From assembly GCF_001485575.1 (NCBI RefSeq), contig NZ_BCNB01000006.1, positions 496,001-560,000 on the forward strand: a stretch of DNA of 64,000 bases, given 5' to 3'. The position numbers and the translations under genes are program-made. Position 1 is the stretch's first letter, and each line of letters begins with the position of its first letter. Origin of the DNA: Haloarcula sp. CBA1127. Lineage in GTDB: Archaea > Halobacteriota > Halobacteria > Halobacteriales > Haloarculaceae. Below, in pieces: positions 54,353 to 62,898 of this stretch. The notes beneath the pieces are model-generated. The model was not told where the DNA came from. It did not search any database and worked only from the letters and a program-made list of their open reading frames with translations.

Positions 54353-54715
54353 ATGGCATCACAGTCCATTTTCGAGCGGATCGGCGGTCGCGACGCGGTC
54401 GAGGCGGTGGTTTCGGACTTCTACGACCGAGTACTCGACGACCCAGTGCTCGAACCGTACTTCGAAGCGACCGACATGGACCAGCTCCGCAGCCATCAAG
54501 CGCAGTTCATCAGTGCCGTCGCCGGCGGCCCAGTCGACTACGACGGCGACGATATGCAAACCGCCCACGAGGGCATGGGAATCACCGAAGGGGCGTTCGC
54601 CAATGTCGCGACCCACCTCGAAGCCGCGCTCCGAGAGAACGGCGTCCCCGACGACGACATCGAAGCGATTCTCACCGAGGTCGCCGCCATGGAAGACGAT
54701 ATCGTGGAGGCGTAG
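54353..54715 (+). CDS. Group-1 truncated haemoglobin
   Basis: The protein has 120 residues. FYDRVLDDP near the B helix (F23, Y24), AVAGGP in the CD region, and the proximal His in TAHEGMG (H72) match group-I truncated haemoglobins. It binds haem and O2/NO, and may detoxify NO or sense oxygen. I start at the ATG at 54353. Confidence 0.93.
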   Translation: MASQSIFERIGGRDAVEAVVSDFYDRVLDDPVLEPYFEATDMDQLRSHQAQFISAVAGGPVDYDGDDMQTAHEGMGITEGAFANVATHLEAALRENGVPDDDIEAILTEVAAMEDDIVEA

Positions 54716-55188
54716 CCGGTCGCCATGAGTCAGGCACGGGCTCACGCACAGCGCCGGAGTTGGAGGCTGAAGCTGATTATGCAGCGAAACACAGTATCGC
54801 CGTCACCCTGTCCCAGCAAACGGAGACCATGACAGCGCAGGGTTTCACCCAGATGTTCAAAACAGTAGCCAAGTGTGAAAATGTCACTGTTACATACGTG
54901 TTGCCGGGAAATCAATGCGTGTGAAGGGGACGAAACCGGTGCCGTCCCCCCAAGTCGGGTTGCCGTGCCTCTGACAGGTCATGCAAGCTGACACGGTACT
55001 GGTAGTCGTCTGCCCTTCACTGTAATACTGCAAGGGTGGGTCTCGGAAGCGATTGGCTTTGTGAGACCGGATAGCAGGCAGTGAACCACAGAGACAGTGA
55101 AATGAGACCAATGACACACTTGGTACTGCTACTTCGCGGCGTGTAGTGTGGCTGTCTACATTACGATCATCCGGAGAGAGATCACTGC
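54716..55188. other. Gap at the left edge of the accessory island; possible coding remnant 54754-54924
   Basis: No complete gene is recognised in these 473 bases. A plus-strand frame from 54754 to the TGA at 54922-54924 reads like protein (ELEAEADYAAKH, TQMFKTVAKCENVTVTYV) but lacks an obvious start, so it may be a remnant of a lost gene. The opposite-strand frame at 54890-55219 does not look like a haloarchaeal protein. Base composition drops here, consistent with the edge of acquired DNA. Confidence 0.35.
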
Positions 55189-55335
55189 ATGAAATCGGGA
55201 ACGATGCTTGCGTGGTCACCGAGGAAGGAAGCGTATTTCGAGGAAGAATACGACGCCGAGCAAGGCGTCTATATCAACGGTAGTGGCCCAACGGAGCCAT
55301 CGACGAGTGCAGATGCAGAAACGAACGACGTGTAA
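55189..55335 (+). CDS. Short acidic protein upstream of a phiH-like regulator
   Basis: This 48-residue frame (MKSGTMLAWSPRKEAYFEEE, acidic to the end) lies 12 bases before the phiH-repressor-like gene on the same strand. Its acidic composition is haloarchaeal. It has no domain. The call rests on size, composition and position, so it could be spurious. Confidence 0.4.
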   Translation: MKSGTMLAWSPRKEAYFEEEYDAEQGVYINGSGPTEPSTSADAETNDV

Positions 55336-55347
55336 TCGCCCTTCACC

Positions 55348-55641
55348 ATGACGATTCGTAAGACCGCCCGCTGGCAACGGAGTATCGATGACCGAATACT
55401 GGAACACCTTCGGGATGACTCGGTATCGACAGCCAGACAAATGGCTATCCGCGACAGTATTCATGCAACGGAAGCGCAGGTACAAGATCGTTGTCGGGTG
55501 CTGGCCGATGCCGATCTGGTGGCGTTTCTGACCGAGGATCAAGATTTCGTCGAGCTGACGACGGAAGGCGAGCAGTATCTGGAGGGAGAGATCGACGTAG
55601 AGTTGTATCCGTATCCGCGGCATCCGAAGGCGATGGAGTAG
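55348..55641 (+). CDS. Winged-HTH regulator, phiH1-repressor-like
   Basis: The protein has 97 residues. RSIDDRILEHLRDDSVSTARQMAIRDSI is the start of a winged helix of the type found in phage phiH1 repressor-like proteins of haloarchaea; the wing is LTTEGEQYLEGEIDVE. Proteins of this type are typical of haloarchaeal viruses and integrated elements. It is placed at the left end of the AT-rich island and may regulate it. Confidence 0.8.
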   Translation: MTIRKTARWQRSIDDRILEHLRDDSVSTARQMAIRDSIHATEAQVQDRCRVLADADLVAFLTEDQDFVELTTEGEQYLEGEIDVELYPYPRHPKAME

Positions 55642-55700
55642 GCCGACCCGGTGGGTGGGTCGGTGGGTGAAGTAGAACGAACTGAAAAGTGGCGAAATGT

Positions 55701-55707
55701 TATATAA
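55701..55707 (+). promoter_or_regulatory. TATA box of the P-loop ATPase gene
   Basis: TATATAA starts 33 bases before the ATG at 55734, the expected distance for a leaderless archaeal transcript. A second similar stretch (55724-55730) lies too close to the start to be the TATA box. Confidence 0.6.
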
Positions 55708-55733
55708 CCTCAGAATAGACTGATATATAACTA

Positions 55734-57014
55734 ATGAGTCAAGATATCACGTCTGTCGATAATGTATTTGGTATTACAAGAGAACTGCCGAAGAATTACG
55801 TTGGAAGAGACTCAGTTGATGGTAAATTAAATGAGGATTTGTCTAGAGGTAAGCATATAGTAGTGTATGGGAGTTCTAAGCAAGGAAAAACATGTCTTAG
55901 AAAACACTGTATTGATTCGGAAGAACAGATAACCGTTCAGTGTAGTAATAAATGGGAGCTAAAAGATATACACTCGACGATTCTTAAACAGGCAGGATAC
56001 GAGATCACATTATCAGAGAAGAAGACGGTATCTGGCACACAAAAAATCAAAGCCCGCCTGTCAGCAGGAGTCCCACATTTCGGTGCAAGTTCTTCAGTAG
56101 AAGGCGAAAAATCGGAATCTACAGAGACAGAAACGAAAGAACTTGAGTTAGATCCAACCGATGTGAATGATGTAATAAGGGCGTTAAAAGAAATCGGGTT
56201 TGACAAGTATATTGTATTAGAAGATTTCCATTATTTGCCTGAAAACACACAGAAAGATTTTGCTGTGGCATTAAAAGCGTTCCACGAAGCATCACCGTTT
56301 TGTTTTATTATAGTTGGCGTTTGGCTTGAACAGAACAGGCTGATTGTACACAACGGTGATCTTACTGGCAGAGTCATCGCTGTAAACGCTGATGAGTGGA
56401 AACATAATCAACTGAGAAGGGTAATCGAGAAGGGGGAAAATATTCTCAATGTGAAATATGATCTGGATTTTAAGGACGAGTTGATAAACAATTGTTTTGA
56501 CAGTGTATACATTGTTCAAGAGGCGTGTCGAAACGTCGCTCTTGAGGAAGATGTATCAGAAACACAGCCGGAACTTGAGAGATTGGCAAGTGATACTGAT
56601 GCCAAAGATATAATTAACCAAGTTGTAGATGAGCAAAGCGCGAGGTATAGAGCGTTTATTAGGCAGTTTTCGGACGGATTTCAAGCTACGGAATTGGAAA
56701 TGTACAAATGGATACTATATCCGATATTGGAGGCAGATACCGATGACTTAGACGATGGAATACTATATGCAGATCTTCGAGAGAAAATTCAATCAGAGCA
56801 TCCTAGAGGGGACGATCTAAACCCAGGGAACCTGACACAAGCGCTCAAATCTACAGCCTCTCTACAGGTTGATAAGGATATTAAGCCGATCATCATGGAC
56901 TATGACCAAACAAACAGGCGACTCAGTATTGTAGATAGAGGATTTTTGATTTGGTTAGATAATACAGAACGAACAGAGCTATTTGAACAGGCTGGCTTGA
57001 ACGAAGTTATTTAA
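55734..57014 (+). CDS. P-loop ATPase, AT-rich, possibly defence-related
   Basis: The protein has 426 residues. Walker A is GSSKQGKT (46-53), Walker B is YIVLEDFHYLP (about 159-169), and a C-terminal region ends with LSIVDRGFLIWLDN, which resembles winged-helix output. The layout (AAA/STAND-like ATPase followed by about 200 helical residues) is that of single-protein ATPases seen in mobile islands, where some act in defence; this role is not proven here. Base composition is AT-rich. It is preceded by a clear TATA box. Confidence 0.75.
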   Translation: MSQDITSVDNVFGITRELPKNYVGRDSVDGKLNEDLSRGKHIVVYGSSKQGKTCLRKHCIDSEEQITVQCSNKWELKDIHSTILKQAGYEITLSEKKTVSGTQKIKARLSAGVPHFGASSSVEGEKSESTETETKELELDPTDVNDVIRALKEIGFDKYIVLEDFHYLPENTQKDFAVALKAFHEASPFCFIIVGVWLEQNRLIVHNGDLTGRVIAVNADEWKHNQLRRVIEKGENILNVKYDLDFKDELINNCFDSVYIVQEACRNVALEEDVSETQPELERLASDTDAKDIINQVVDEQSARYRAFIRQFSDGFQATELEMYKWILYPILEADTDDLDDGILYADLREKIQSEHPRGDDLNPGNLTQALKSTASLQVDKDIKPIIMDYDQTNRRLSIVDRGFLIWLDNTERTELFEQAGLNEVI

Positions 57015-57143
57015 TTATAGATATTTGGGTGTCTGAGTCGATTGCCGAAGCTTGGTAACTAAATAATAGAACCTTGAGATGGTATAAATATATGAATTCA
57101 CCAATAAATTGAAGTGGATAGTTTTGAATTGTAAAACCACGTC

Positions 57144-57806
57144 ATGAAACGCCGTGATGCGATTAAGGGTGGGTTGGTAACAATTCTTTCGACTGGTATT
57201 GCAGGTTGTGGAATCCTTGGTGGGAGTGGTGTCCAAGATAGCGACGGTGACGGAGTAATTGATTCAGAAGACTATGCACCGCAAGACTCTGATGTACAGG
57301 AGAAATCTGATATTAGCGGTTCAGATAGCTCTCAGAGTTCCGGTCCTAAGACAGATACAGGATCAAACTCGGAGAGTGAGCTAATCGGAACTGCTGTCGG
57401 GAAATACAAAGCAGGGTATCAGGGAATGCAGAGTAGCAAGGATCTTCTCGGCACAGCTATCGATTCCTATGGACAGGAGAACTACGGGCTAGTGGAGATG
57501 ACTTTGGAAGGGTTTGAGCAAGACATGAGTGCGTTTTCTGATGCATTTGGTGAAGCCGCTTCAGCTGCGGACGAATTGGGAGAATCCGAAGTTCAGCAAT
57601 CAGCAATTGCGGGTCAGAACGAGATCGAGCATCTAGTGAGTGCAGCCGATAATGTTCGAGGTGCAGCAAAGGATGCCAAGAATGAAAACTGGGATGATTC
57701 AGATGCTAAGTTAGCTCAAGCACAGACAGCAATCAAGAGTGCAGAGAATCGGCATAGGGAAATGATGGAGCCAAGTGCTGTTGAGTCCAGATTGATGGAC
57801 ATCTGA
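57144..57806 (+). CDS. Tat-lipoprotein with calcium-type repeat and helical domain
   Basis: The protein has 220 residues. Its N-terminus has RR and the lipobox AGC (Cys22), so it is lipid-anchored outside the cell. DSDGDGVIDSEDYAPQDSD is a thrombospondin type-3-like calcium repeat. The rest is helical (about 80-215). A TATA-like box (57083-57092) lies about 50-60 bases upstream, implying a short leader. Function unknown; it shares the AT-rich character of its neighbours. Confidence 0.75.
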   Translation: MKRRDAIKGGLVTILSTGIAGCGILGGSGVQDSDGDGVIDSEDYAPQDSDVQEKSDISGSDSSQSSGPKTDTGSNSESELIGTAVGKYKAGYQGMQSSKDLLGTAIDSYGQENYGLVEMTLEGFEQDMSAFSDAFGEAASAADELGESEVQQSAIAGQNEIEHLVSAADNVRGAAKDAKNENWDDSDAKLAQAQTAIKSAENRHREMMEPSAVESRLMDI

Positions 57807-57936
57807 ATGAATTACTAACTGTGAATAAGTTGCAGGTAGGTAGTAAAAATTGAAAGAGACATGGAATGGTATTTTGATAGGATTAAAATATCGTTAGGAA
57901 GGACTATTCGATATGGAGAGTTCTCTACGATAGCTT

Positions 57937-58491
57937 ATGTCCTCTAATGAAAACTCAAAGGAGATACCTCAAGAGAAATTGTTTGACATACTGGGGAACA
58001 GACGAAGGCGAATAGCAGTCCATCTTCTTCAAGAAGAGGGTGCAATGAGTATGACTGATTTGGCGGAGAGAGTTGCTTCAATAGAGTTTAATTCTTCTGT
58101 AGAGAATCTTGAAGGAAAGGAAAGAAAGAGAGTTTATGTGGCATTATTTCAGACACATGTTCCGAAACTTGAAGAAGTTGGACTTGTAGAATATGATCAA
58201 GATCAAGGCTTTGTGGAAGCCACGGATGTTCTACTAGATTTACAGTATAATGTCAGGGTTGAGAAGGGAAAAACGGATAAGATATTCTTCACGATAAGAG
58301 GGATTATTGTAATCATTACTTCTTTTGTCATTATATCTACGATAAGCCCAAGTATCACCGGTGTTGAAATTGGTACACCATCTCTTGCGGTGATTATGAT
58401 ACTTATTTCAATTACACTATCATTGACCTATTATGCTGAGAAGCTGAGTGGTCCGAATATTTCAGATATAGATTTCAAGGAGAATGTATAG
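57937..58491 (+). CDS. DUF7344-like HTH protein with two membrane helices
   Basis: The protein has 184 residues. An N-terminal winged-helix (residues about 14-95; LFDILGNRRRRIAVHLLQEEGAMSMTDLAERVAS in parts, VPKLEEVGLVEYD) is typical of the haloarchaeal DUF7344 family. Two hydrophobic helices follow (about 115-145, 148-170). Such proteins are membrane-bound regulators. Its stop immediately precedes the ATG of a tiny membrane protein, so the pair forms an operon. Confidence 0.82.
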   Translation: MSSNENSKEIPQEKLFDILGNRRRRIAVHLLQEEGAMSMTDLAERVASIEFNSSVENLEGKERKRVYVALFQTHVPKLEEVGLVEYDQDQGFVEATDVLLDLQYNVRVEKGKTDKIFFTIRGIIVIITSFVIISTISPSITGVEIGTPSLAVIMILISITLSLTYYAEKLSGPNISDIDFKENV

Positions 58492-58683
58492 ATGGCGGAC
58501 GATATAACCCTCAAATCACTGTTAGAGATATTATCTCATAATGTTTTAATGATAGCCATTGCTTTTAGTATTGCCTCTGGTCTGATTTTTCAGATCAATC
58601 CAGATATTAGCAAATCACTGGGTCTTACTTCGGGTATTTTGGTTTTAATATCAGCAGCGGTATATCGGCTATCTAACCATTGA
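58492..58683 (+). CDS. Tiny two-helix membrane protein
   Basis: The protein has 63 residues. Two hydrophobic helices (about 15-34 and 43-58) separated by a short polar loop. Its start abuts the stop of the HTH-membrane protein, with no gap, so it is very likely translated with it. It has no known family. It could modulate the partner; this is a guess. Confidence 0.7.
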   Translation: MADDITLKSLLEILSHNVLMIAIAFSIASGLIFQINPDISKSLGLTSGILVLISAAVYRLSNH

Positions 58684-58722
58684 GGAGTTAACAGTTCATA
58701 GAATACAGCAGGTCAAAACGTA

Positions 58723-59349
58723 TTATCCATTTGGCCCATTATCCAATAAGAGGTCCAATAATTCTCCCCATGCAACATCCTTCTCGAATAGTCCTGCTCG
58801 AAGGTTCCACGCCCACGGCGCAGCATCGTCAGGATCGTATCCAGTCGCCTTCTCGATTTCATTTAAACTCCCGCCGAACAGTCTGTCAGTCGGTGCGTCA
58901 GCATCGGCAGGCCACGTCTCGAAGAACTCAGCGCTCTTCTTGGCCGCTTTGTACATTGCCAAGGTTGAGAGACGCTTACGCTCAGGATGGAGGTCCTTCC
59001 CGGTGTGGACAACAACAGCTTCCATGTCGACGCCGATCTTCGCGTAGCGCTTTGCCAATGGCGTGTACTGCTCGGCCACCTCTCGGCGGTTCGTTCGGGC
59101 ATCAAAGTGTGTCGAACCTTCGTCGATCAGGATGGCCTTCGGTCGGTCGCGATGTTCGAGCAGCTGCACGGCGAGATCGTGAGCTGACGTGACGACGATA
59201 TCCGTCTGTTCCCACGTCCGGACGTTCGAGAGTACCAGGAGATCATCGAGGTCGAGCGACCGCAGCGTGATCAGGAGGATAGCCGTGTTGGTCTTGCCCG
59301 TATTCGGGTTGCTCGCAGCAGTTACGAACTCCGTTGTTCTCGATCTGGT
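58723..59349 (-). pseudogene. Truncated P-loop ATPase gene (N-terminus missing)
   Basis: The frame is open from the stop at 58723 to an in-frame TGA at 59350-59352 but has no ATG. Walker A NPNTGKT (coded near 59291-59309) is inside, followed by LLVLSNVRTWEQTDIVVTSAHDLAVQL and KAILIDEGSTHFDART. The in-frame GTG at 59169 would exclude Walker A. ATPases like this occur in haloarchaeal plasmids and proviruses. The gene is GC-rich, unlike its AT-rich neighbours, and its 5' end is broken close to the tRNA fragment. Confidence 0.7.
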
Positions 59350-59392
59350 TCACCGTATTTGATTCTAAAAGCAGTAAGCCAGCAGTTTATCG

Positions 59393-59566
59393 ACGGACAC
59401 GGTGGGATTCTCACTCGACAGCGAGACTCGCTGGCTCACGGCGACGCCGTTCATACCGTGATTCTCACTGTGCTCGAACCATACACGCTTGTCCCGCGCA
59501 GTTCGAATCCGGTGCCGCTACGGCTCACCTTGTCCGCAGATAACGGGCACGGTGGGATTCGAACCC
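59393..59566. repeat. Attachment-site-like direct repeat of the tRNA-Arg 3' end
   Basis: CACGGTGGGATTC at 59398-59410 exactly matches 59548-59560 inside the tRNA-Arg gene, 150 bases to the right. The similarity extends to about 24 bases (59393-59416 versus 59543-59566) with four mismatches. Such duplications of a tRNA 3' end are left by integrative elements that use the tRNA as attachment site. GTTCGAATCC at 59501-59510 could be part of another decayed tRNA fragment. No integrase is seen, so the element is degraded or its boundaries lie elsewhere. Confidence 0.6.
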
Positions 59567-59648
59567 ACGACCGTCGGATGTCTTCCCCCGATGGCAGCGC
59601 CAGCGGAGATAGAAGTCCGACGCTCTATCCGGGCTGAGCTACGTGCCC
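59545..59648 (-). tRNA. tRNA-Arg (anticodon TCT) with intron
   Basis: The minus strand folds with acceptor GGGCACG/CGTGCCC, D arm GCTC/GAGC, anticodon stem TCGGA/TCCGA, anticodon TCT, and T arm GTGGG/CCCAC with loop TTCGAAT. About 30 bases (TCTCCGCTGG through GGGGGAAGAC) interrupt the anticodon loop after position 37, the canonical archaeal intron site. The gene spans 104 bases including the intron. Confidence 0.93.
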
Positions 59649-59702
59649 TCGCTACCGTATATTTCCGGCGGTGACAAAAGAAATGCGGAACACGGTCATC
59701 GG

Positions 59703-59999
59703 TCAGTCATCGCTGTCGAGGTCTTCTTCGACGTCGTCGGCCGTCGTGATAGCGTTCACGTTGCCGGTCTGAATCGCTGTCAGGCCAGCCAAGTCACAGA
59801 GGGCGTCGATTTCGTCCTGTGTCGTCGAGACCAGCAGGTCGTCGAACTGGAGGTGGCGCTCGACGGTCGCGCCGGCGGCTTCCGCGGCGGTGGCGACGCG
59901 CTCGGGGTCGGCATCGTCGGCCGTTTCGAGAACCAGATCGACAGGCTCGCCGTCGATTGGGTCGGCGCGTAGACTCTCGACGGCACGGGAAACGTACAT
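59703..59999 (-). CDS. Small uncharacterised haloarchaeal protein
   Basis: The protein has 98 residues. It is acidic (ADDADPERVATAAEAAGATVE) with a hydrophobic middle and an acidic tail (DDVEEDLDSDD). No family is recognised. Its ATG overlaps the stop of the DUF373 gene (TAATG), so it is co-translated with that membrane protein. Function unknown. Confidence 0.7.
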   Translation of the reverse strand: MYVSRAVESLRADPIDGEPVDLVLETADDADPERVATAAEAAGATVERHLQFDDLLVSTTQDEIDALCDLAGLTAIQTGNVNAITTADDVEEDLDSDD

Positions 60000-61096
60000 T
60001 ACTCCGATGAGGGACCGCCTGGGCCTTGGTTGTGCTGTTCGGCGCGGTCGAAGCGGGCCTCCGCGACAGCGAAGCCCAGCGTACTGACAAGCCCGAGCAG
60101 CGTCCCACCAGTGAGCATTATAGCGAGGTATTCCAAGTCCTGCACCCCGAGAAAGAAGGCGCTGACAGCGTGTAACACGAGAGCAATCGAGAGGACGTAG
60201 AAGGGGGCGTTGAGATACCGCCAGCGGAAGCTCCCGTCAAGGTACTCGTCGGTCACGCGGCCGAGGCTGGAGGTGATGCCAGCGGCGGCGAACCACTGAA
60301 TCGCGCCGGAGACCAGCGACGCGATAACTTCCAGTGCGTCGGGGTCCGTTTGCCGTTCGAGTTCCTGTACGCCGCTGACGCCGCCGATAGCGAGCAGTGC
60401 GGCCGCGACGACGTAGGTGATGATTGTCACGCGCCCGGCGTACAGTCCAGACGTCGTCCGCTCAACCGCTTCGTCCAGTATCTTCTCAGCGCCGAGGCCC
60501 CGGGCGAGGATATAGAGCCCAAGCAGGCCGGAGATAACGCCCAGCGCGGAGCCGGGGTAGCCCAGTGCTTCGATGGCGATTGTCAGCGGGTAAATCAGCA
60601 GGAGGATACCCAGCGGAACCAGTATCGTCCCGCGAGTCTCTGGGTCATCCAGCACCTGTTTGATGGTGTAGTACATCGATTCGAGGTTCTGGGCCTGCCG
60701 GACGACGACGCGACGAACGCCGTCGATTTGGACCCGCGAGCGGATAACGGGGACCACCGACTCGTCCTGTGCGCCGTCGGTGACGATGAGCGCCCGCACG
60801 TCCTCGCTGGCCGCCAGCGACGCGAGAACGGTATCGACCTCCTCGCCGACTGCCCGGTTGGCGGCGACATCGCTCCCGTCGACGCCGGTGACGGCTGCGA
60901 CTTCGACCGGCTCGTCGGTGATGTCGTCGTAGATGTGGACGCCCTCGAACAGGACGTTCACGTCGGAGTCCTCCGGGTCGTTCGAAGCCAGCGCCACCGC
61001 TGCGTCTACGACGGCATCGCGCCCGATGACTGGCGTCTGGATGCCGGTCTTGCGGCCGAGGTCGTCGTCGAGATCGATACACAGCACCAGCAGCAT
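59999..61096 (-). CDS. DUF373 family membrane protein
   Basis: The protein has 365 residues. The N-terminal soluble part (about 1-140; LLVLCIDLDDDLGRK, AVGEEVDTVLASLAASEDVRALIVTDGAQDE) and then about six hydrophobic segments match DUF373, a conserved archaeal family. Its role is unknown, possibly in membrane signalling. A small protein follows it in the same operon. Confidence 0.88.
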   Translation of the reverse strand: MLLVLCIDLDDDLGRKTGIQTPVIGRDAVVDAAVALASNDPEDSDVNVLFEGVHIYDDITDEPVEVAAVTGVDGSDVAANRAVGEEVDTVLASLAASEDVRALIVTDGAQDESVVPVIRSRVQIDGVRRVVVRQAQNLESMYYTIKQVLDDPETRGTILVPLGILLLIYPLTIAIEALGYPGSALGVISGLLGLYILARGLGAEKILDEAVERTTSGLYAGRVTIITYVVAAALLAIGGVSGVQELERQTDPDALEVIASLVSGAIQWFAAAGITSSLGRVTDEYLDGSFRWRYLNAPFYVLSIALVLHAVSAFFLGVQDLEYLAIMLTGGTLLGLVSTLGFAVAEARFDRAEQHNQGPGGPSSE

Positions 61097-61141
61097 CTAT
61101 CGGCGCTACGCCGCCTGTGTTTAACTTCTTTCGGGACCGCC

Positions 61142-61642
61142 TCACCCTGTTTCCGACAGCGTCCCGCGGGTCCGGCGTTCGACGAGCAACAGCGCCGCAA
61201 GACCGAGAATAATGAGCGTGTACGCCGCTGCGGCGGTGAGCGCGGCCTGTTCGGAGCTGTACTCACCGGTGCGGAAGATGATGGCCTTCCGGACCATCGC
61301 GATGACGCCCGTGTAGATGACCAGGCGGACGATGCGGCGCGTCTCGCTTTCCTGCGTGTACGCGACGACGGTCTGGTACACCTCCACGATAATGAACAGG
61401 AGGAGGGCCGTGTCGATGAAACCAACAACGACCAGCGGGTCGGTGATATCGCCACGAAGTGCGCTCTGGAATATCTGGAGCGTCAGGTCGAAGACGCCAA
61501 TAGCAAAGAGAAGGACCAGTACCAGCGCCGCGATGACTTCGACGTACCGGATGAGCGACTCGCTGACCCCCAGCACTCGATCGTCGAACGACTCCGCTTC
61601 CGGCAGTGGCCCGCCCACGGGGTCGGCGTCCTCGTCATCCAT
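61142..61642 (-). CDS. PsiE-like membrane protein
   Basis: The protein has 166 residues, ATG 61642. Four hydrophobic segments in a compact membrane unit (VIAALVLVLLFAIGVFDLTL, PLVVVGFIDTALLLFIIVEVY, and later ones) match phosphate-starvation-inducible PsiE-type proteins. In bacteria PsiE responds to phosphate starvation, but function here is inferred. It is on the same strand as the DUF373 gene, 45 bases upstream, so co-transcription is plausible. Confidence 0.82.
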   Translation of the reverse strand: MDDEDADPVGGPLPEAESFDDRVLGVSESLIRYVEVIAALVLVLLFAIGVFDLTLQIFQSALRGDITDPLVVVGFIDTALLLFIIVEVYQTVVAYTQESETRRIVRLVIYTGVIAMVRKAIIFRTGEYSSEQAALTAAAAYTLIILGLAALLLVERRTRGTLSETG

Positions 61643-61768
61643 ACGCACAGAACGGACGCCGGCCCATTCAAAGCGGTCCCCATCTGGCGTGGCCCACCCC
61701 ATGCCGTCTTATCCCACGCTGGGTCAGATGCGCACGCTTTTTCCCGCTGGGAGCGGTGGCTAGAGACA

Positions 61769-62797
61769 ATGATTTCCGAGGGCTGCGAACAGTGCGCCAA
61801 AGGCGGCAAGATGGTGCTGTTCGTCTACGGCTACTGCGACCAGCGAGACTGCTTCTACTGTCCCCTCGGGGAAAACCGCAAGAACGTCACCCAGATGTAC
61901 GCCAACGAGCGTCCCGTCGAGGACGACTCGGACGTCATCGAGGAAGCCAAGCGCATGAGCGCGCTGGGCACCTCAATCACGGGTGGCGAACCCCAGGAAG
62001 TGCTCGACCGGACCTGTCACTATCTGGAACTGCTGAAAGACGAGTTCGGCGAGGACCACCACACGCACCTCTACACCGGCATCCCTGGCGGCCGCGAGAA
62101 TATGCGCCGCCTCTCGGAAGCCGGCCTCGACGAGATCCGCTTCCACCCGCCGCTGGAGCAGTGGGGCGACCTCCACGGCACCGAGTGGGAGGACATCCTC
62201 TACATCGCCCGCGAAGAAGGACTGACGCCGGCCTTCGAGATTCCGGGCATCCGCGCCGAGGAGGAGTTCCTCGAATTCCTCGACGAGGGCGCAGCCGACT
62301 TCTGTAACATCAACGAGTTCGAGATGTCCGACGGGAACTACCGCCGGATGCAGGAGGAAGGCTTCGAACTGAAAGAGGACCACATGAGCGCCGTCGAGGG
62401 GTCCCACGATATTCTGGAGAAGATGGGCGACCACGAGAAGGTGTACTTCTGTACGAGCGTGTTCAAGGACGCCGCCCAGCACCGCTCGCGGCTCAAGCGG
62501 ATGGCCCGCAACATCCGCCGTCCGTTCGACGACGTGACCGACGACGGGACGCTCGTCTACGGGAAGGCGTGGACCTCTGAAGCGCGACTCGAAACCCTCG
62601 GCGTCCCCGAGGAGTACTACACCGTCAAGTCCGAGCACGTCGAACTCGCCTGGTGGCTGCTGGAGGAGATGGTCGAGGAGGGCGATGTCGAGAAGGGCGA
62701 AATCGTCGAGCAGTACCCGACCTACGACGGGACGGTCGTTGAACGGACGCCGCTGTCGAACGGTGCTGACGCCGGACGAGCGACGGCCGACGACTAG
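61769..62797 (+). CDS. Radical SAM protein (COG2108-like) with CX4CX2C motif
   Basis: The protein has 342 residues. C23, C28 and C31 (CDQRDCFYC) form a CX4CX2C cluster, where the usual radical SAM motif is CX3CX2C. The flanking GYCDQRDCFYCPLGENRK and ITGGEPQEVLDRT (SAM-binding GGEP) confirm the superfamily. Additional C6 and C9 lie upstream. The family is widespread in archaea and uncharacterised. The ATG at 61769 is chosen; the very long in-frame extension upstream is antisense to other genes. Confidence 0.9.
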   Translation: MISEGCEQCAKGGKMVLFVYGYCDQRDCFYCPLGENRKNVTQMYANERPVEDDSDVIEEAKRMSALGTSITGGEPQEVLDRTCHYLELLKDEFGEDHHTHLYTGIPGGRENMRRLSEAGLDEIRFHPPLEQWGDLHGTEWEDILYIAREEGLTPAFEIPGIRAEEEFLEFLDEGAADFCNINEFEMSDGNYRRMQEEGFELKEDHMSAVEGSHDILEKMGDHEKVYFCTSVFKDAAQHRSRLKRMARNIRRPFDDVTDDGTLVYGKAWTSEARLETLGVPEEYYTVKSEHVELAWWLLEEMVEEGDVEKGEIVEQYPTYDGTVVERTPLSNGADAGRATADD

Positions 62798-62898
62798 CGA
62801 CCCAGTTCGGTTTGTCTTCTCGGTTGCCGCAATTCGCGGGCCTGCACTGTCCAGCCGTGGCTTTATTTATCAGCTAAGAGAAATGCCGGTGACCCTCC

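Noticed and set aside
54890-55219. 110-codon minus-strand frame in the gap after the haemoglobin gene
   Set aside because: Composition is not acidic and there is no motif; treated as non-coding.
60350-61768. A very long plus-strand frame extending upstream of the radical SAM gene
   Set aside because: It is antisense to DUF373 and PsiE-like genes, and is Arg/Asp/Pro-rich noise typical of GC-rich shadows; the real start is the ATG at 61769.
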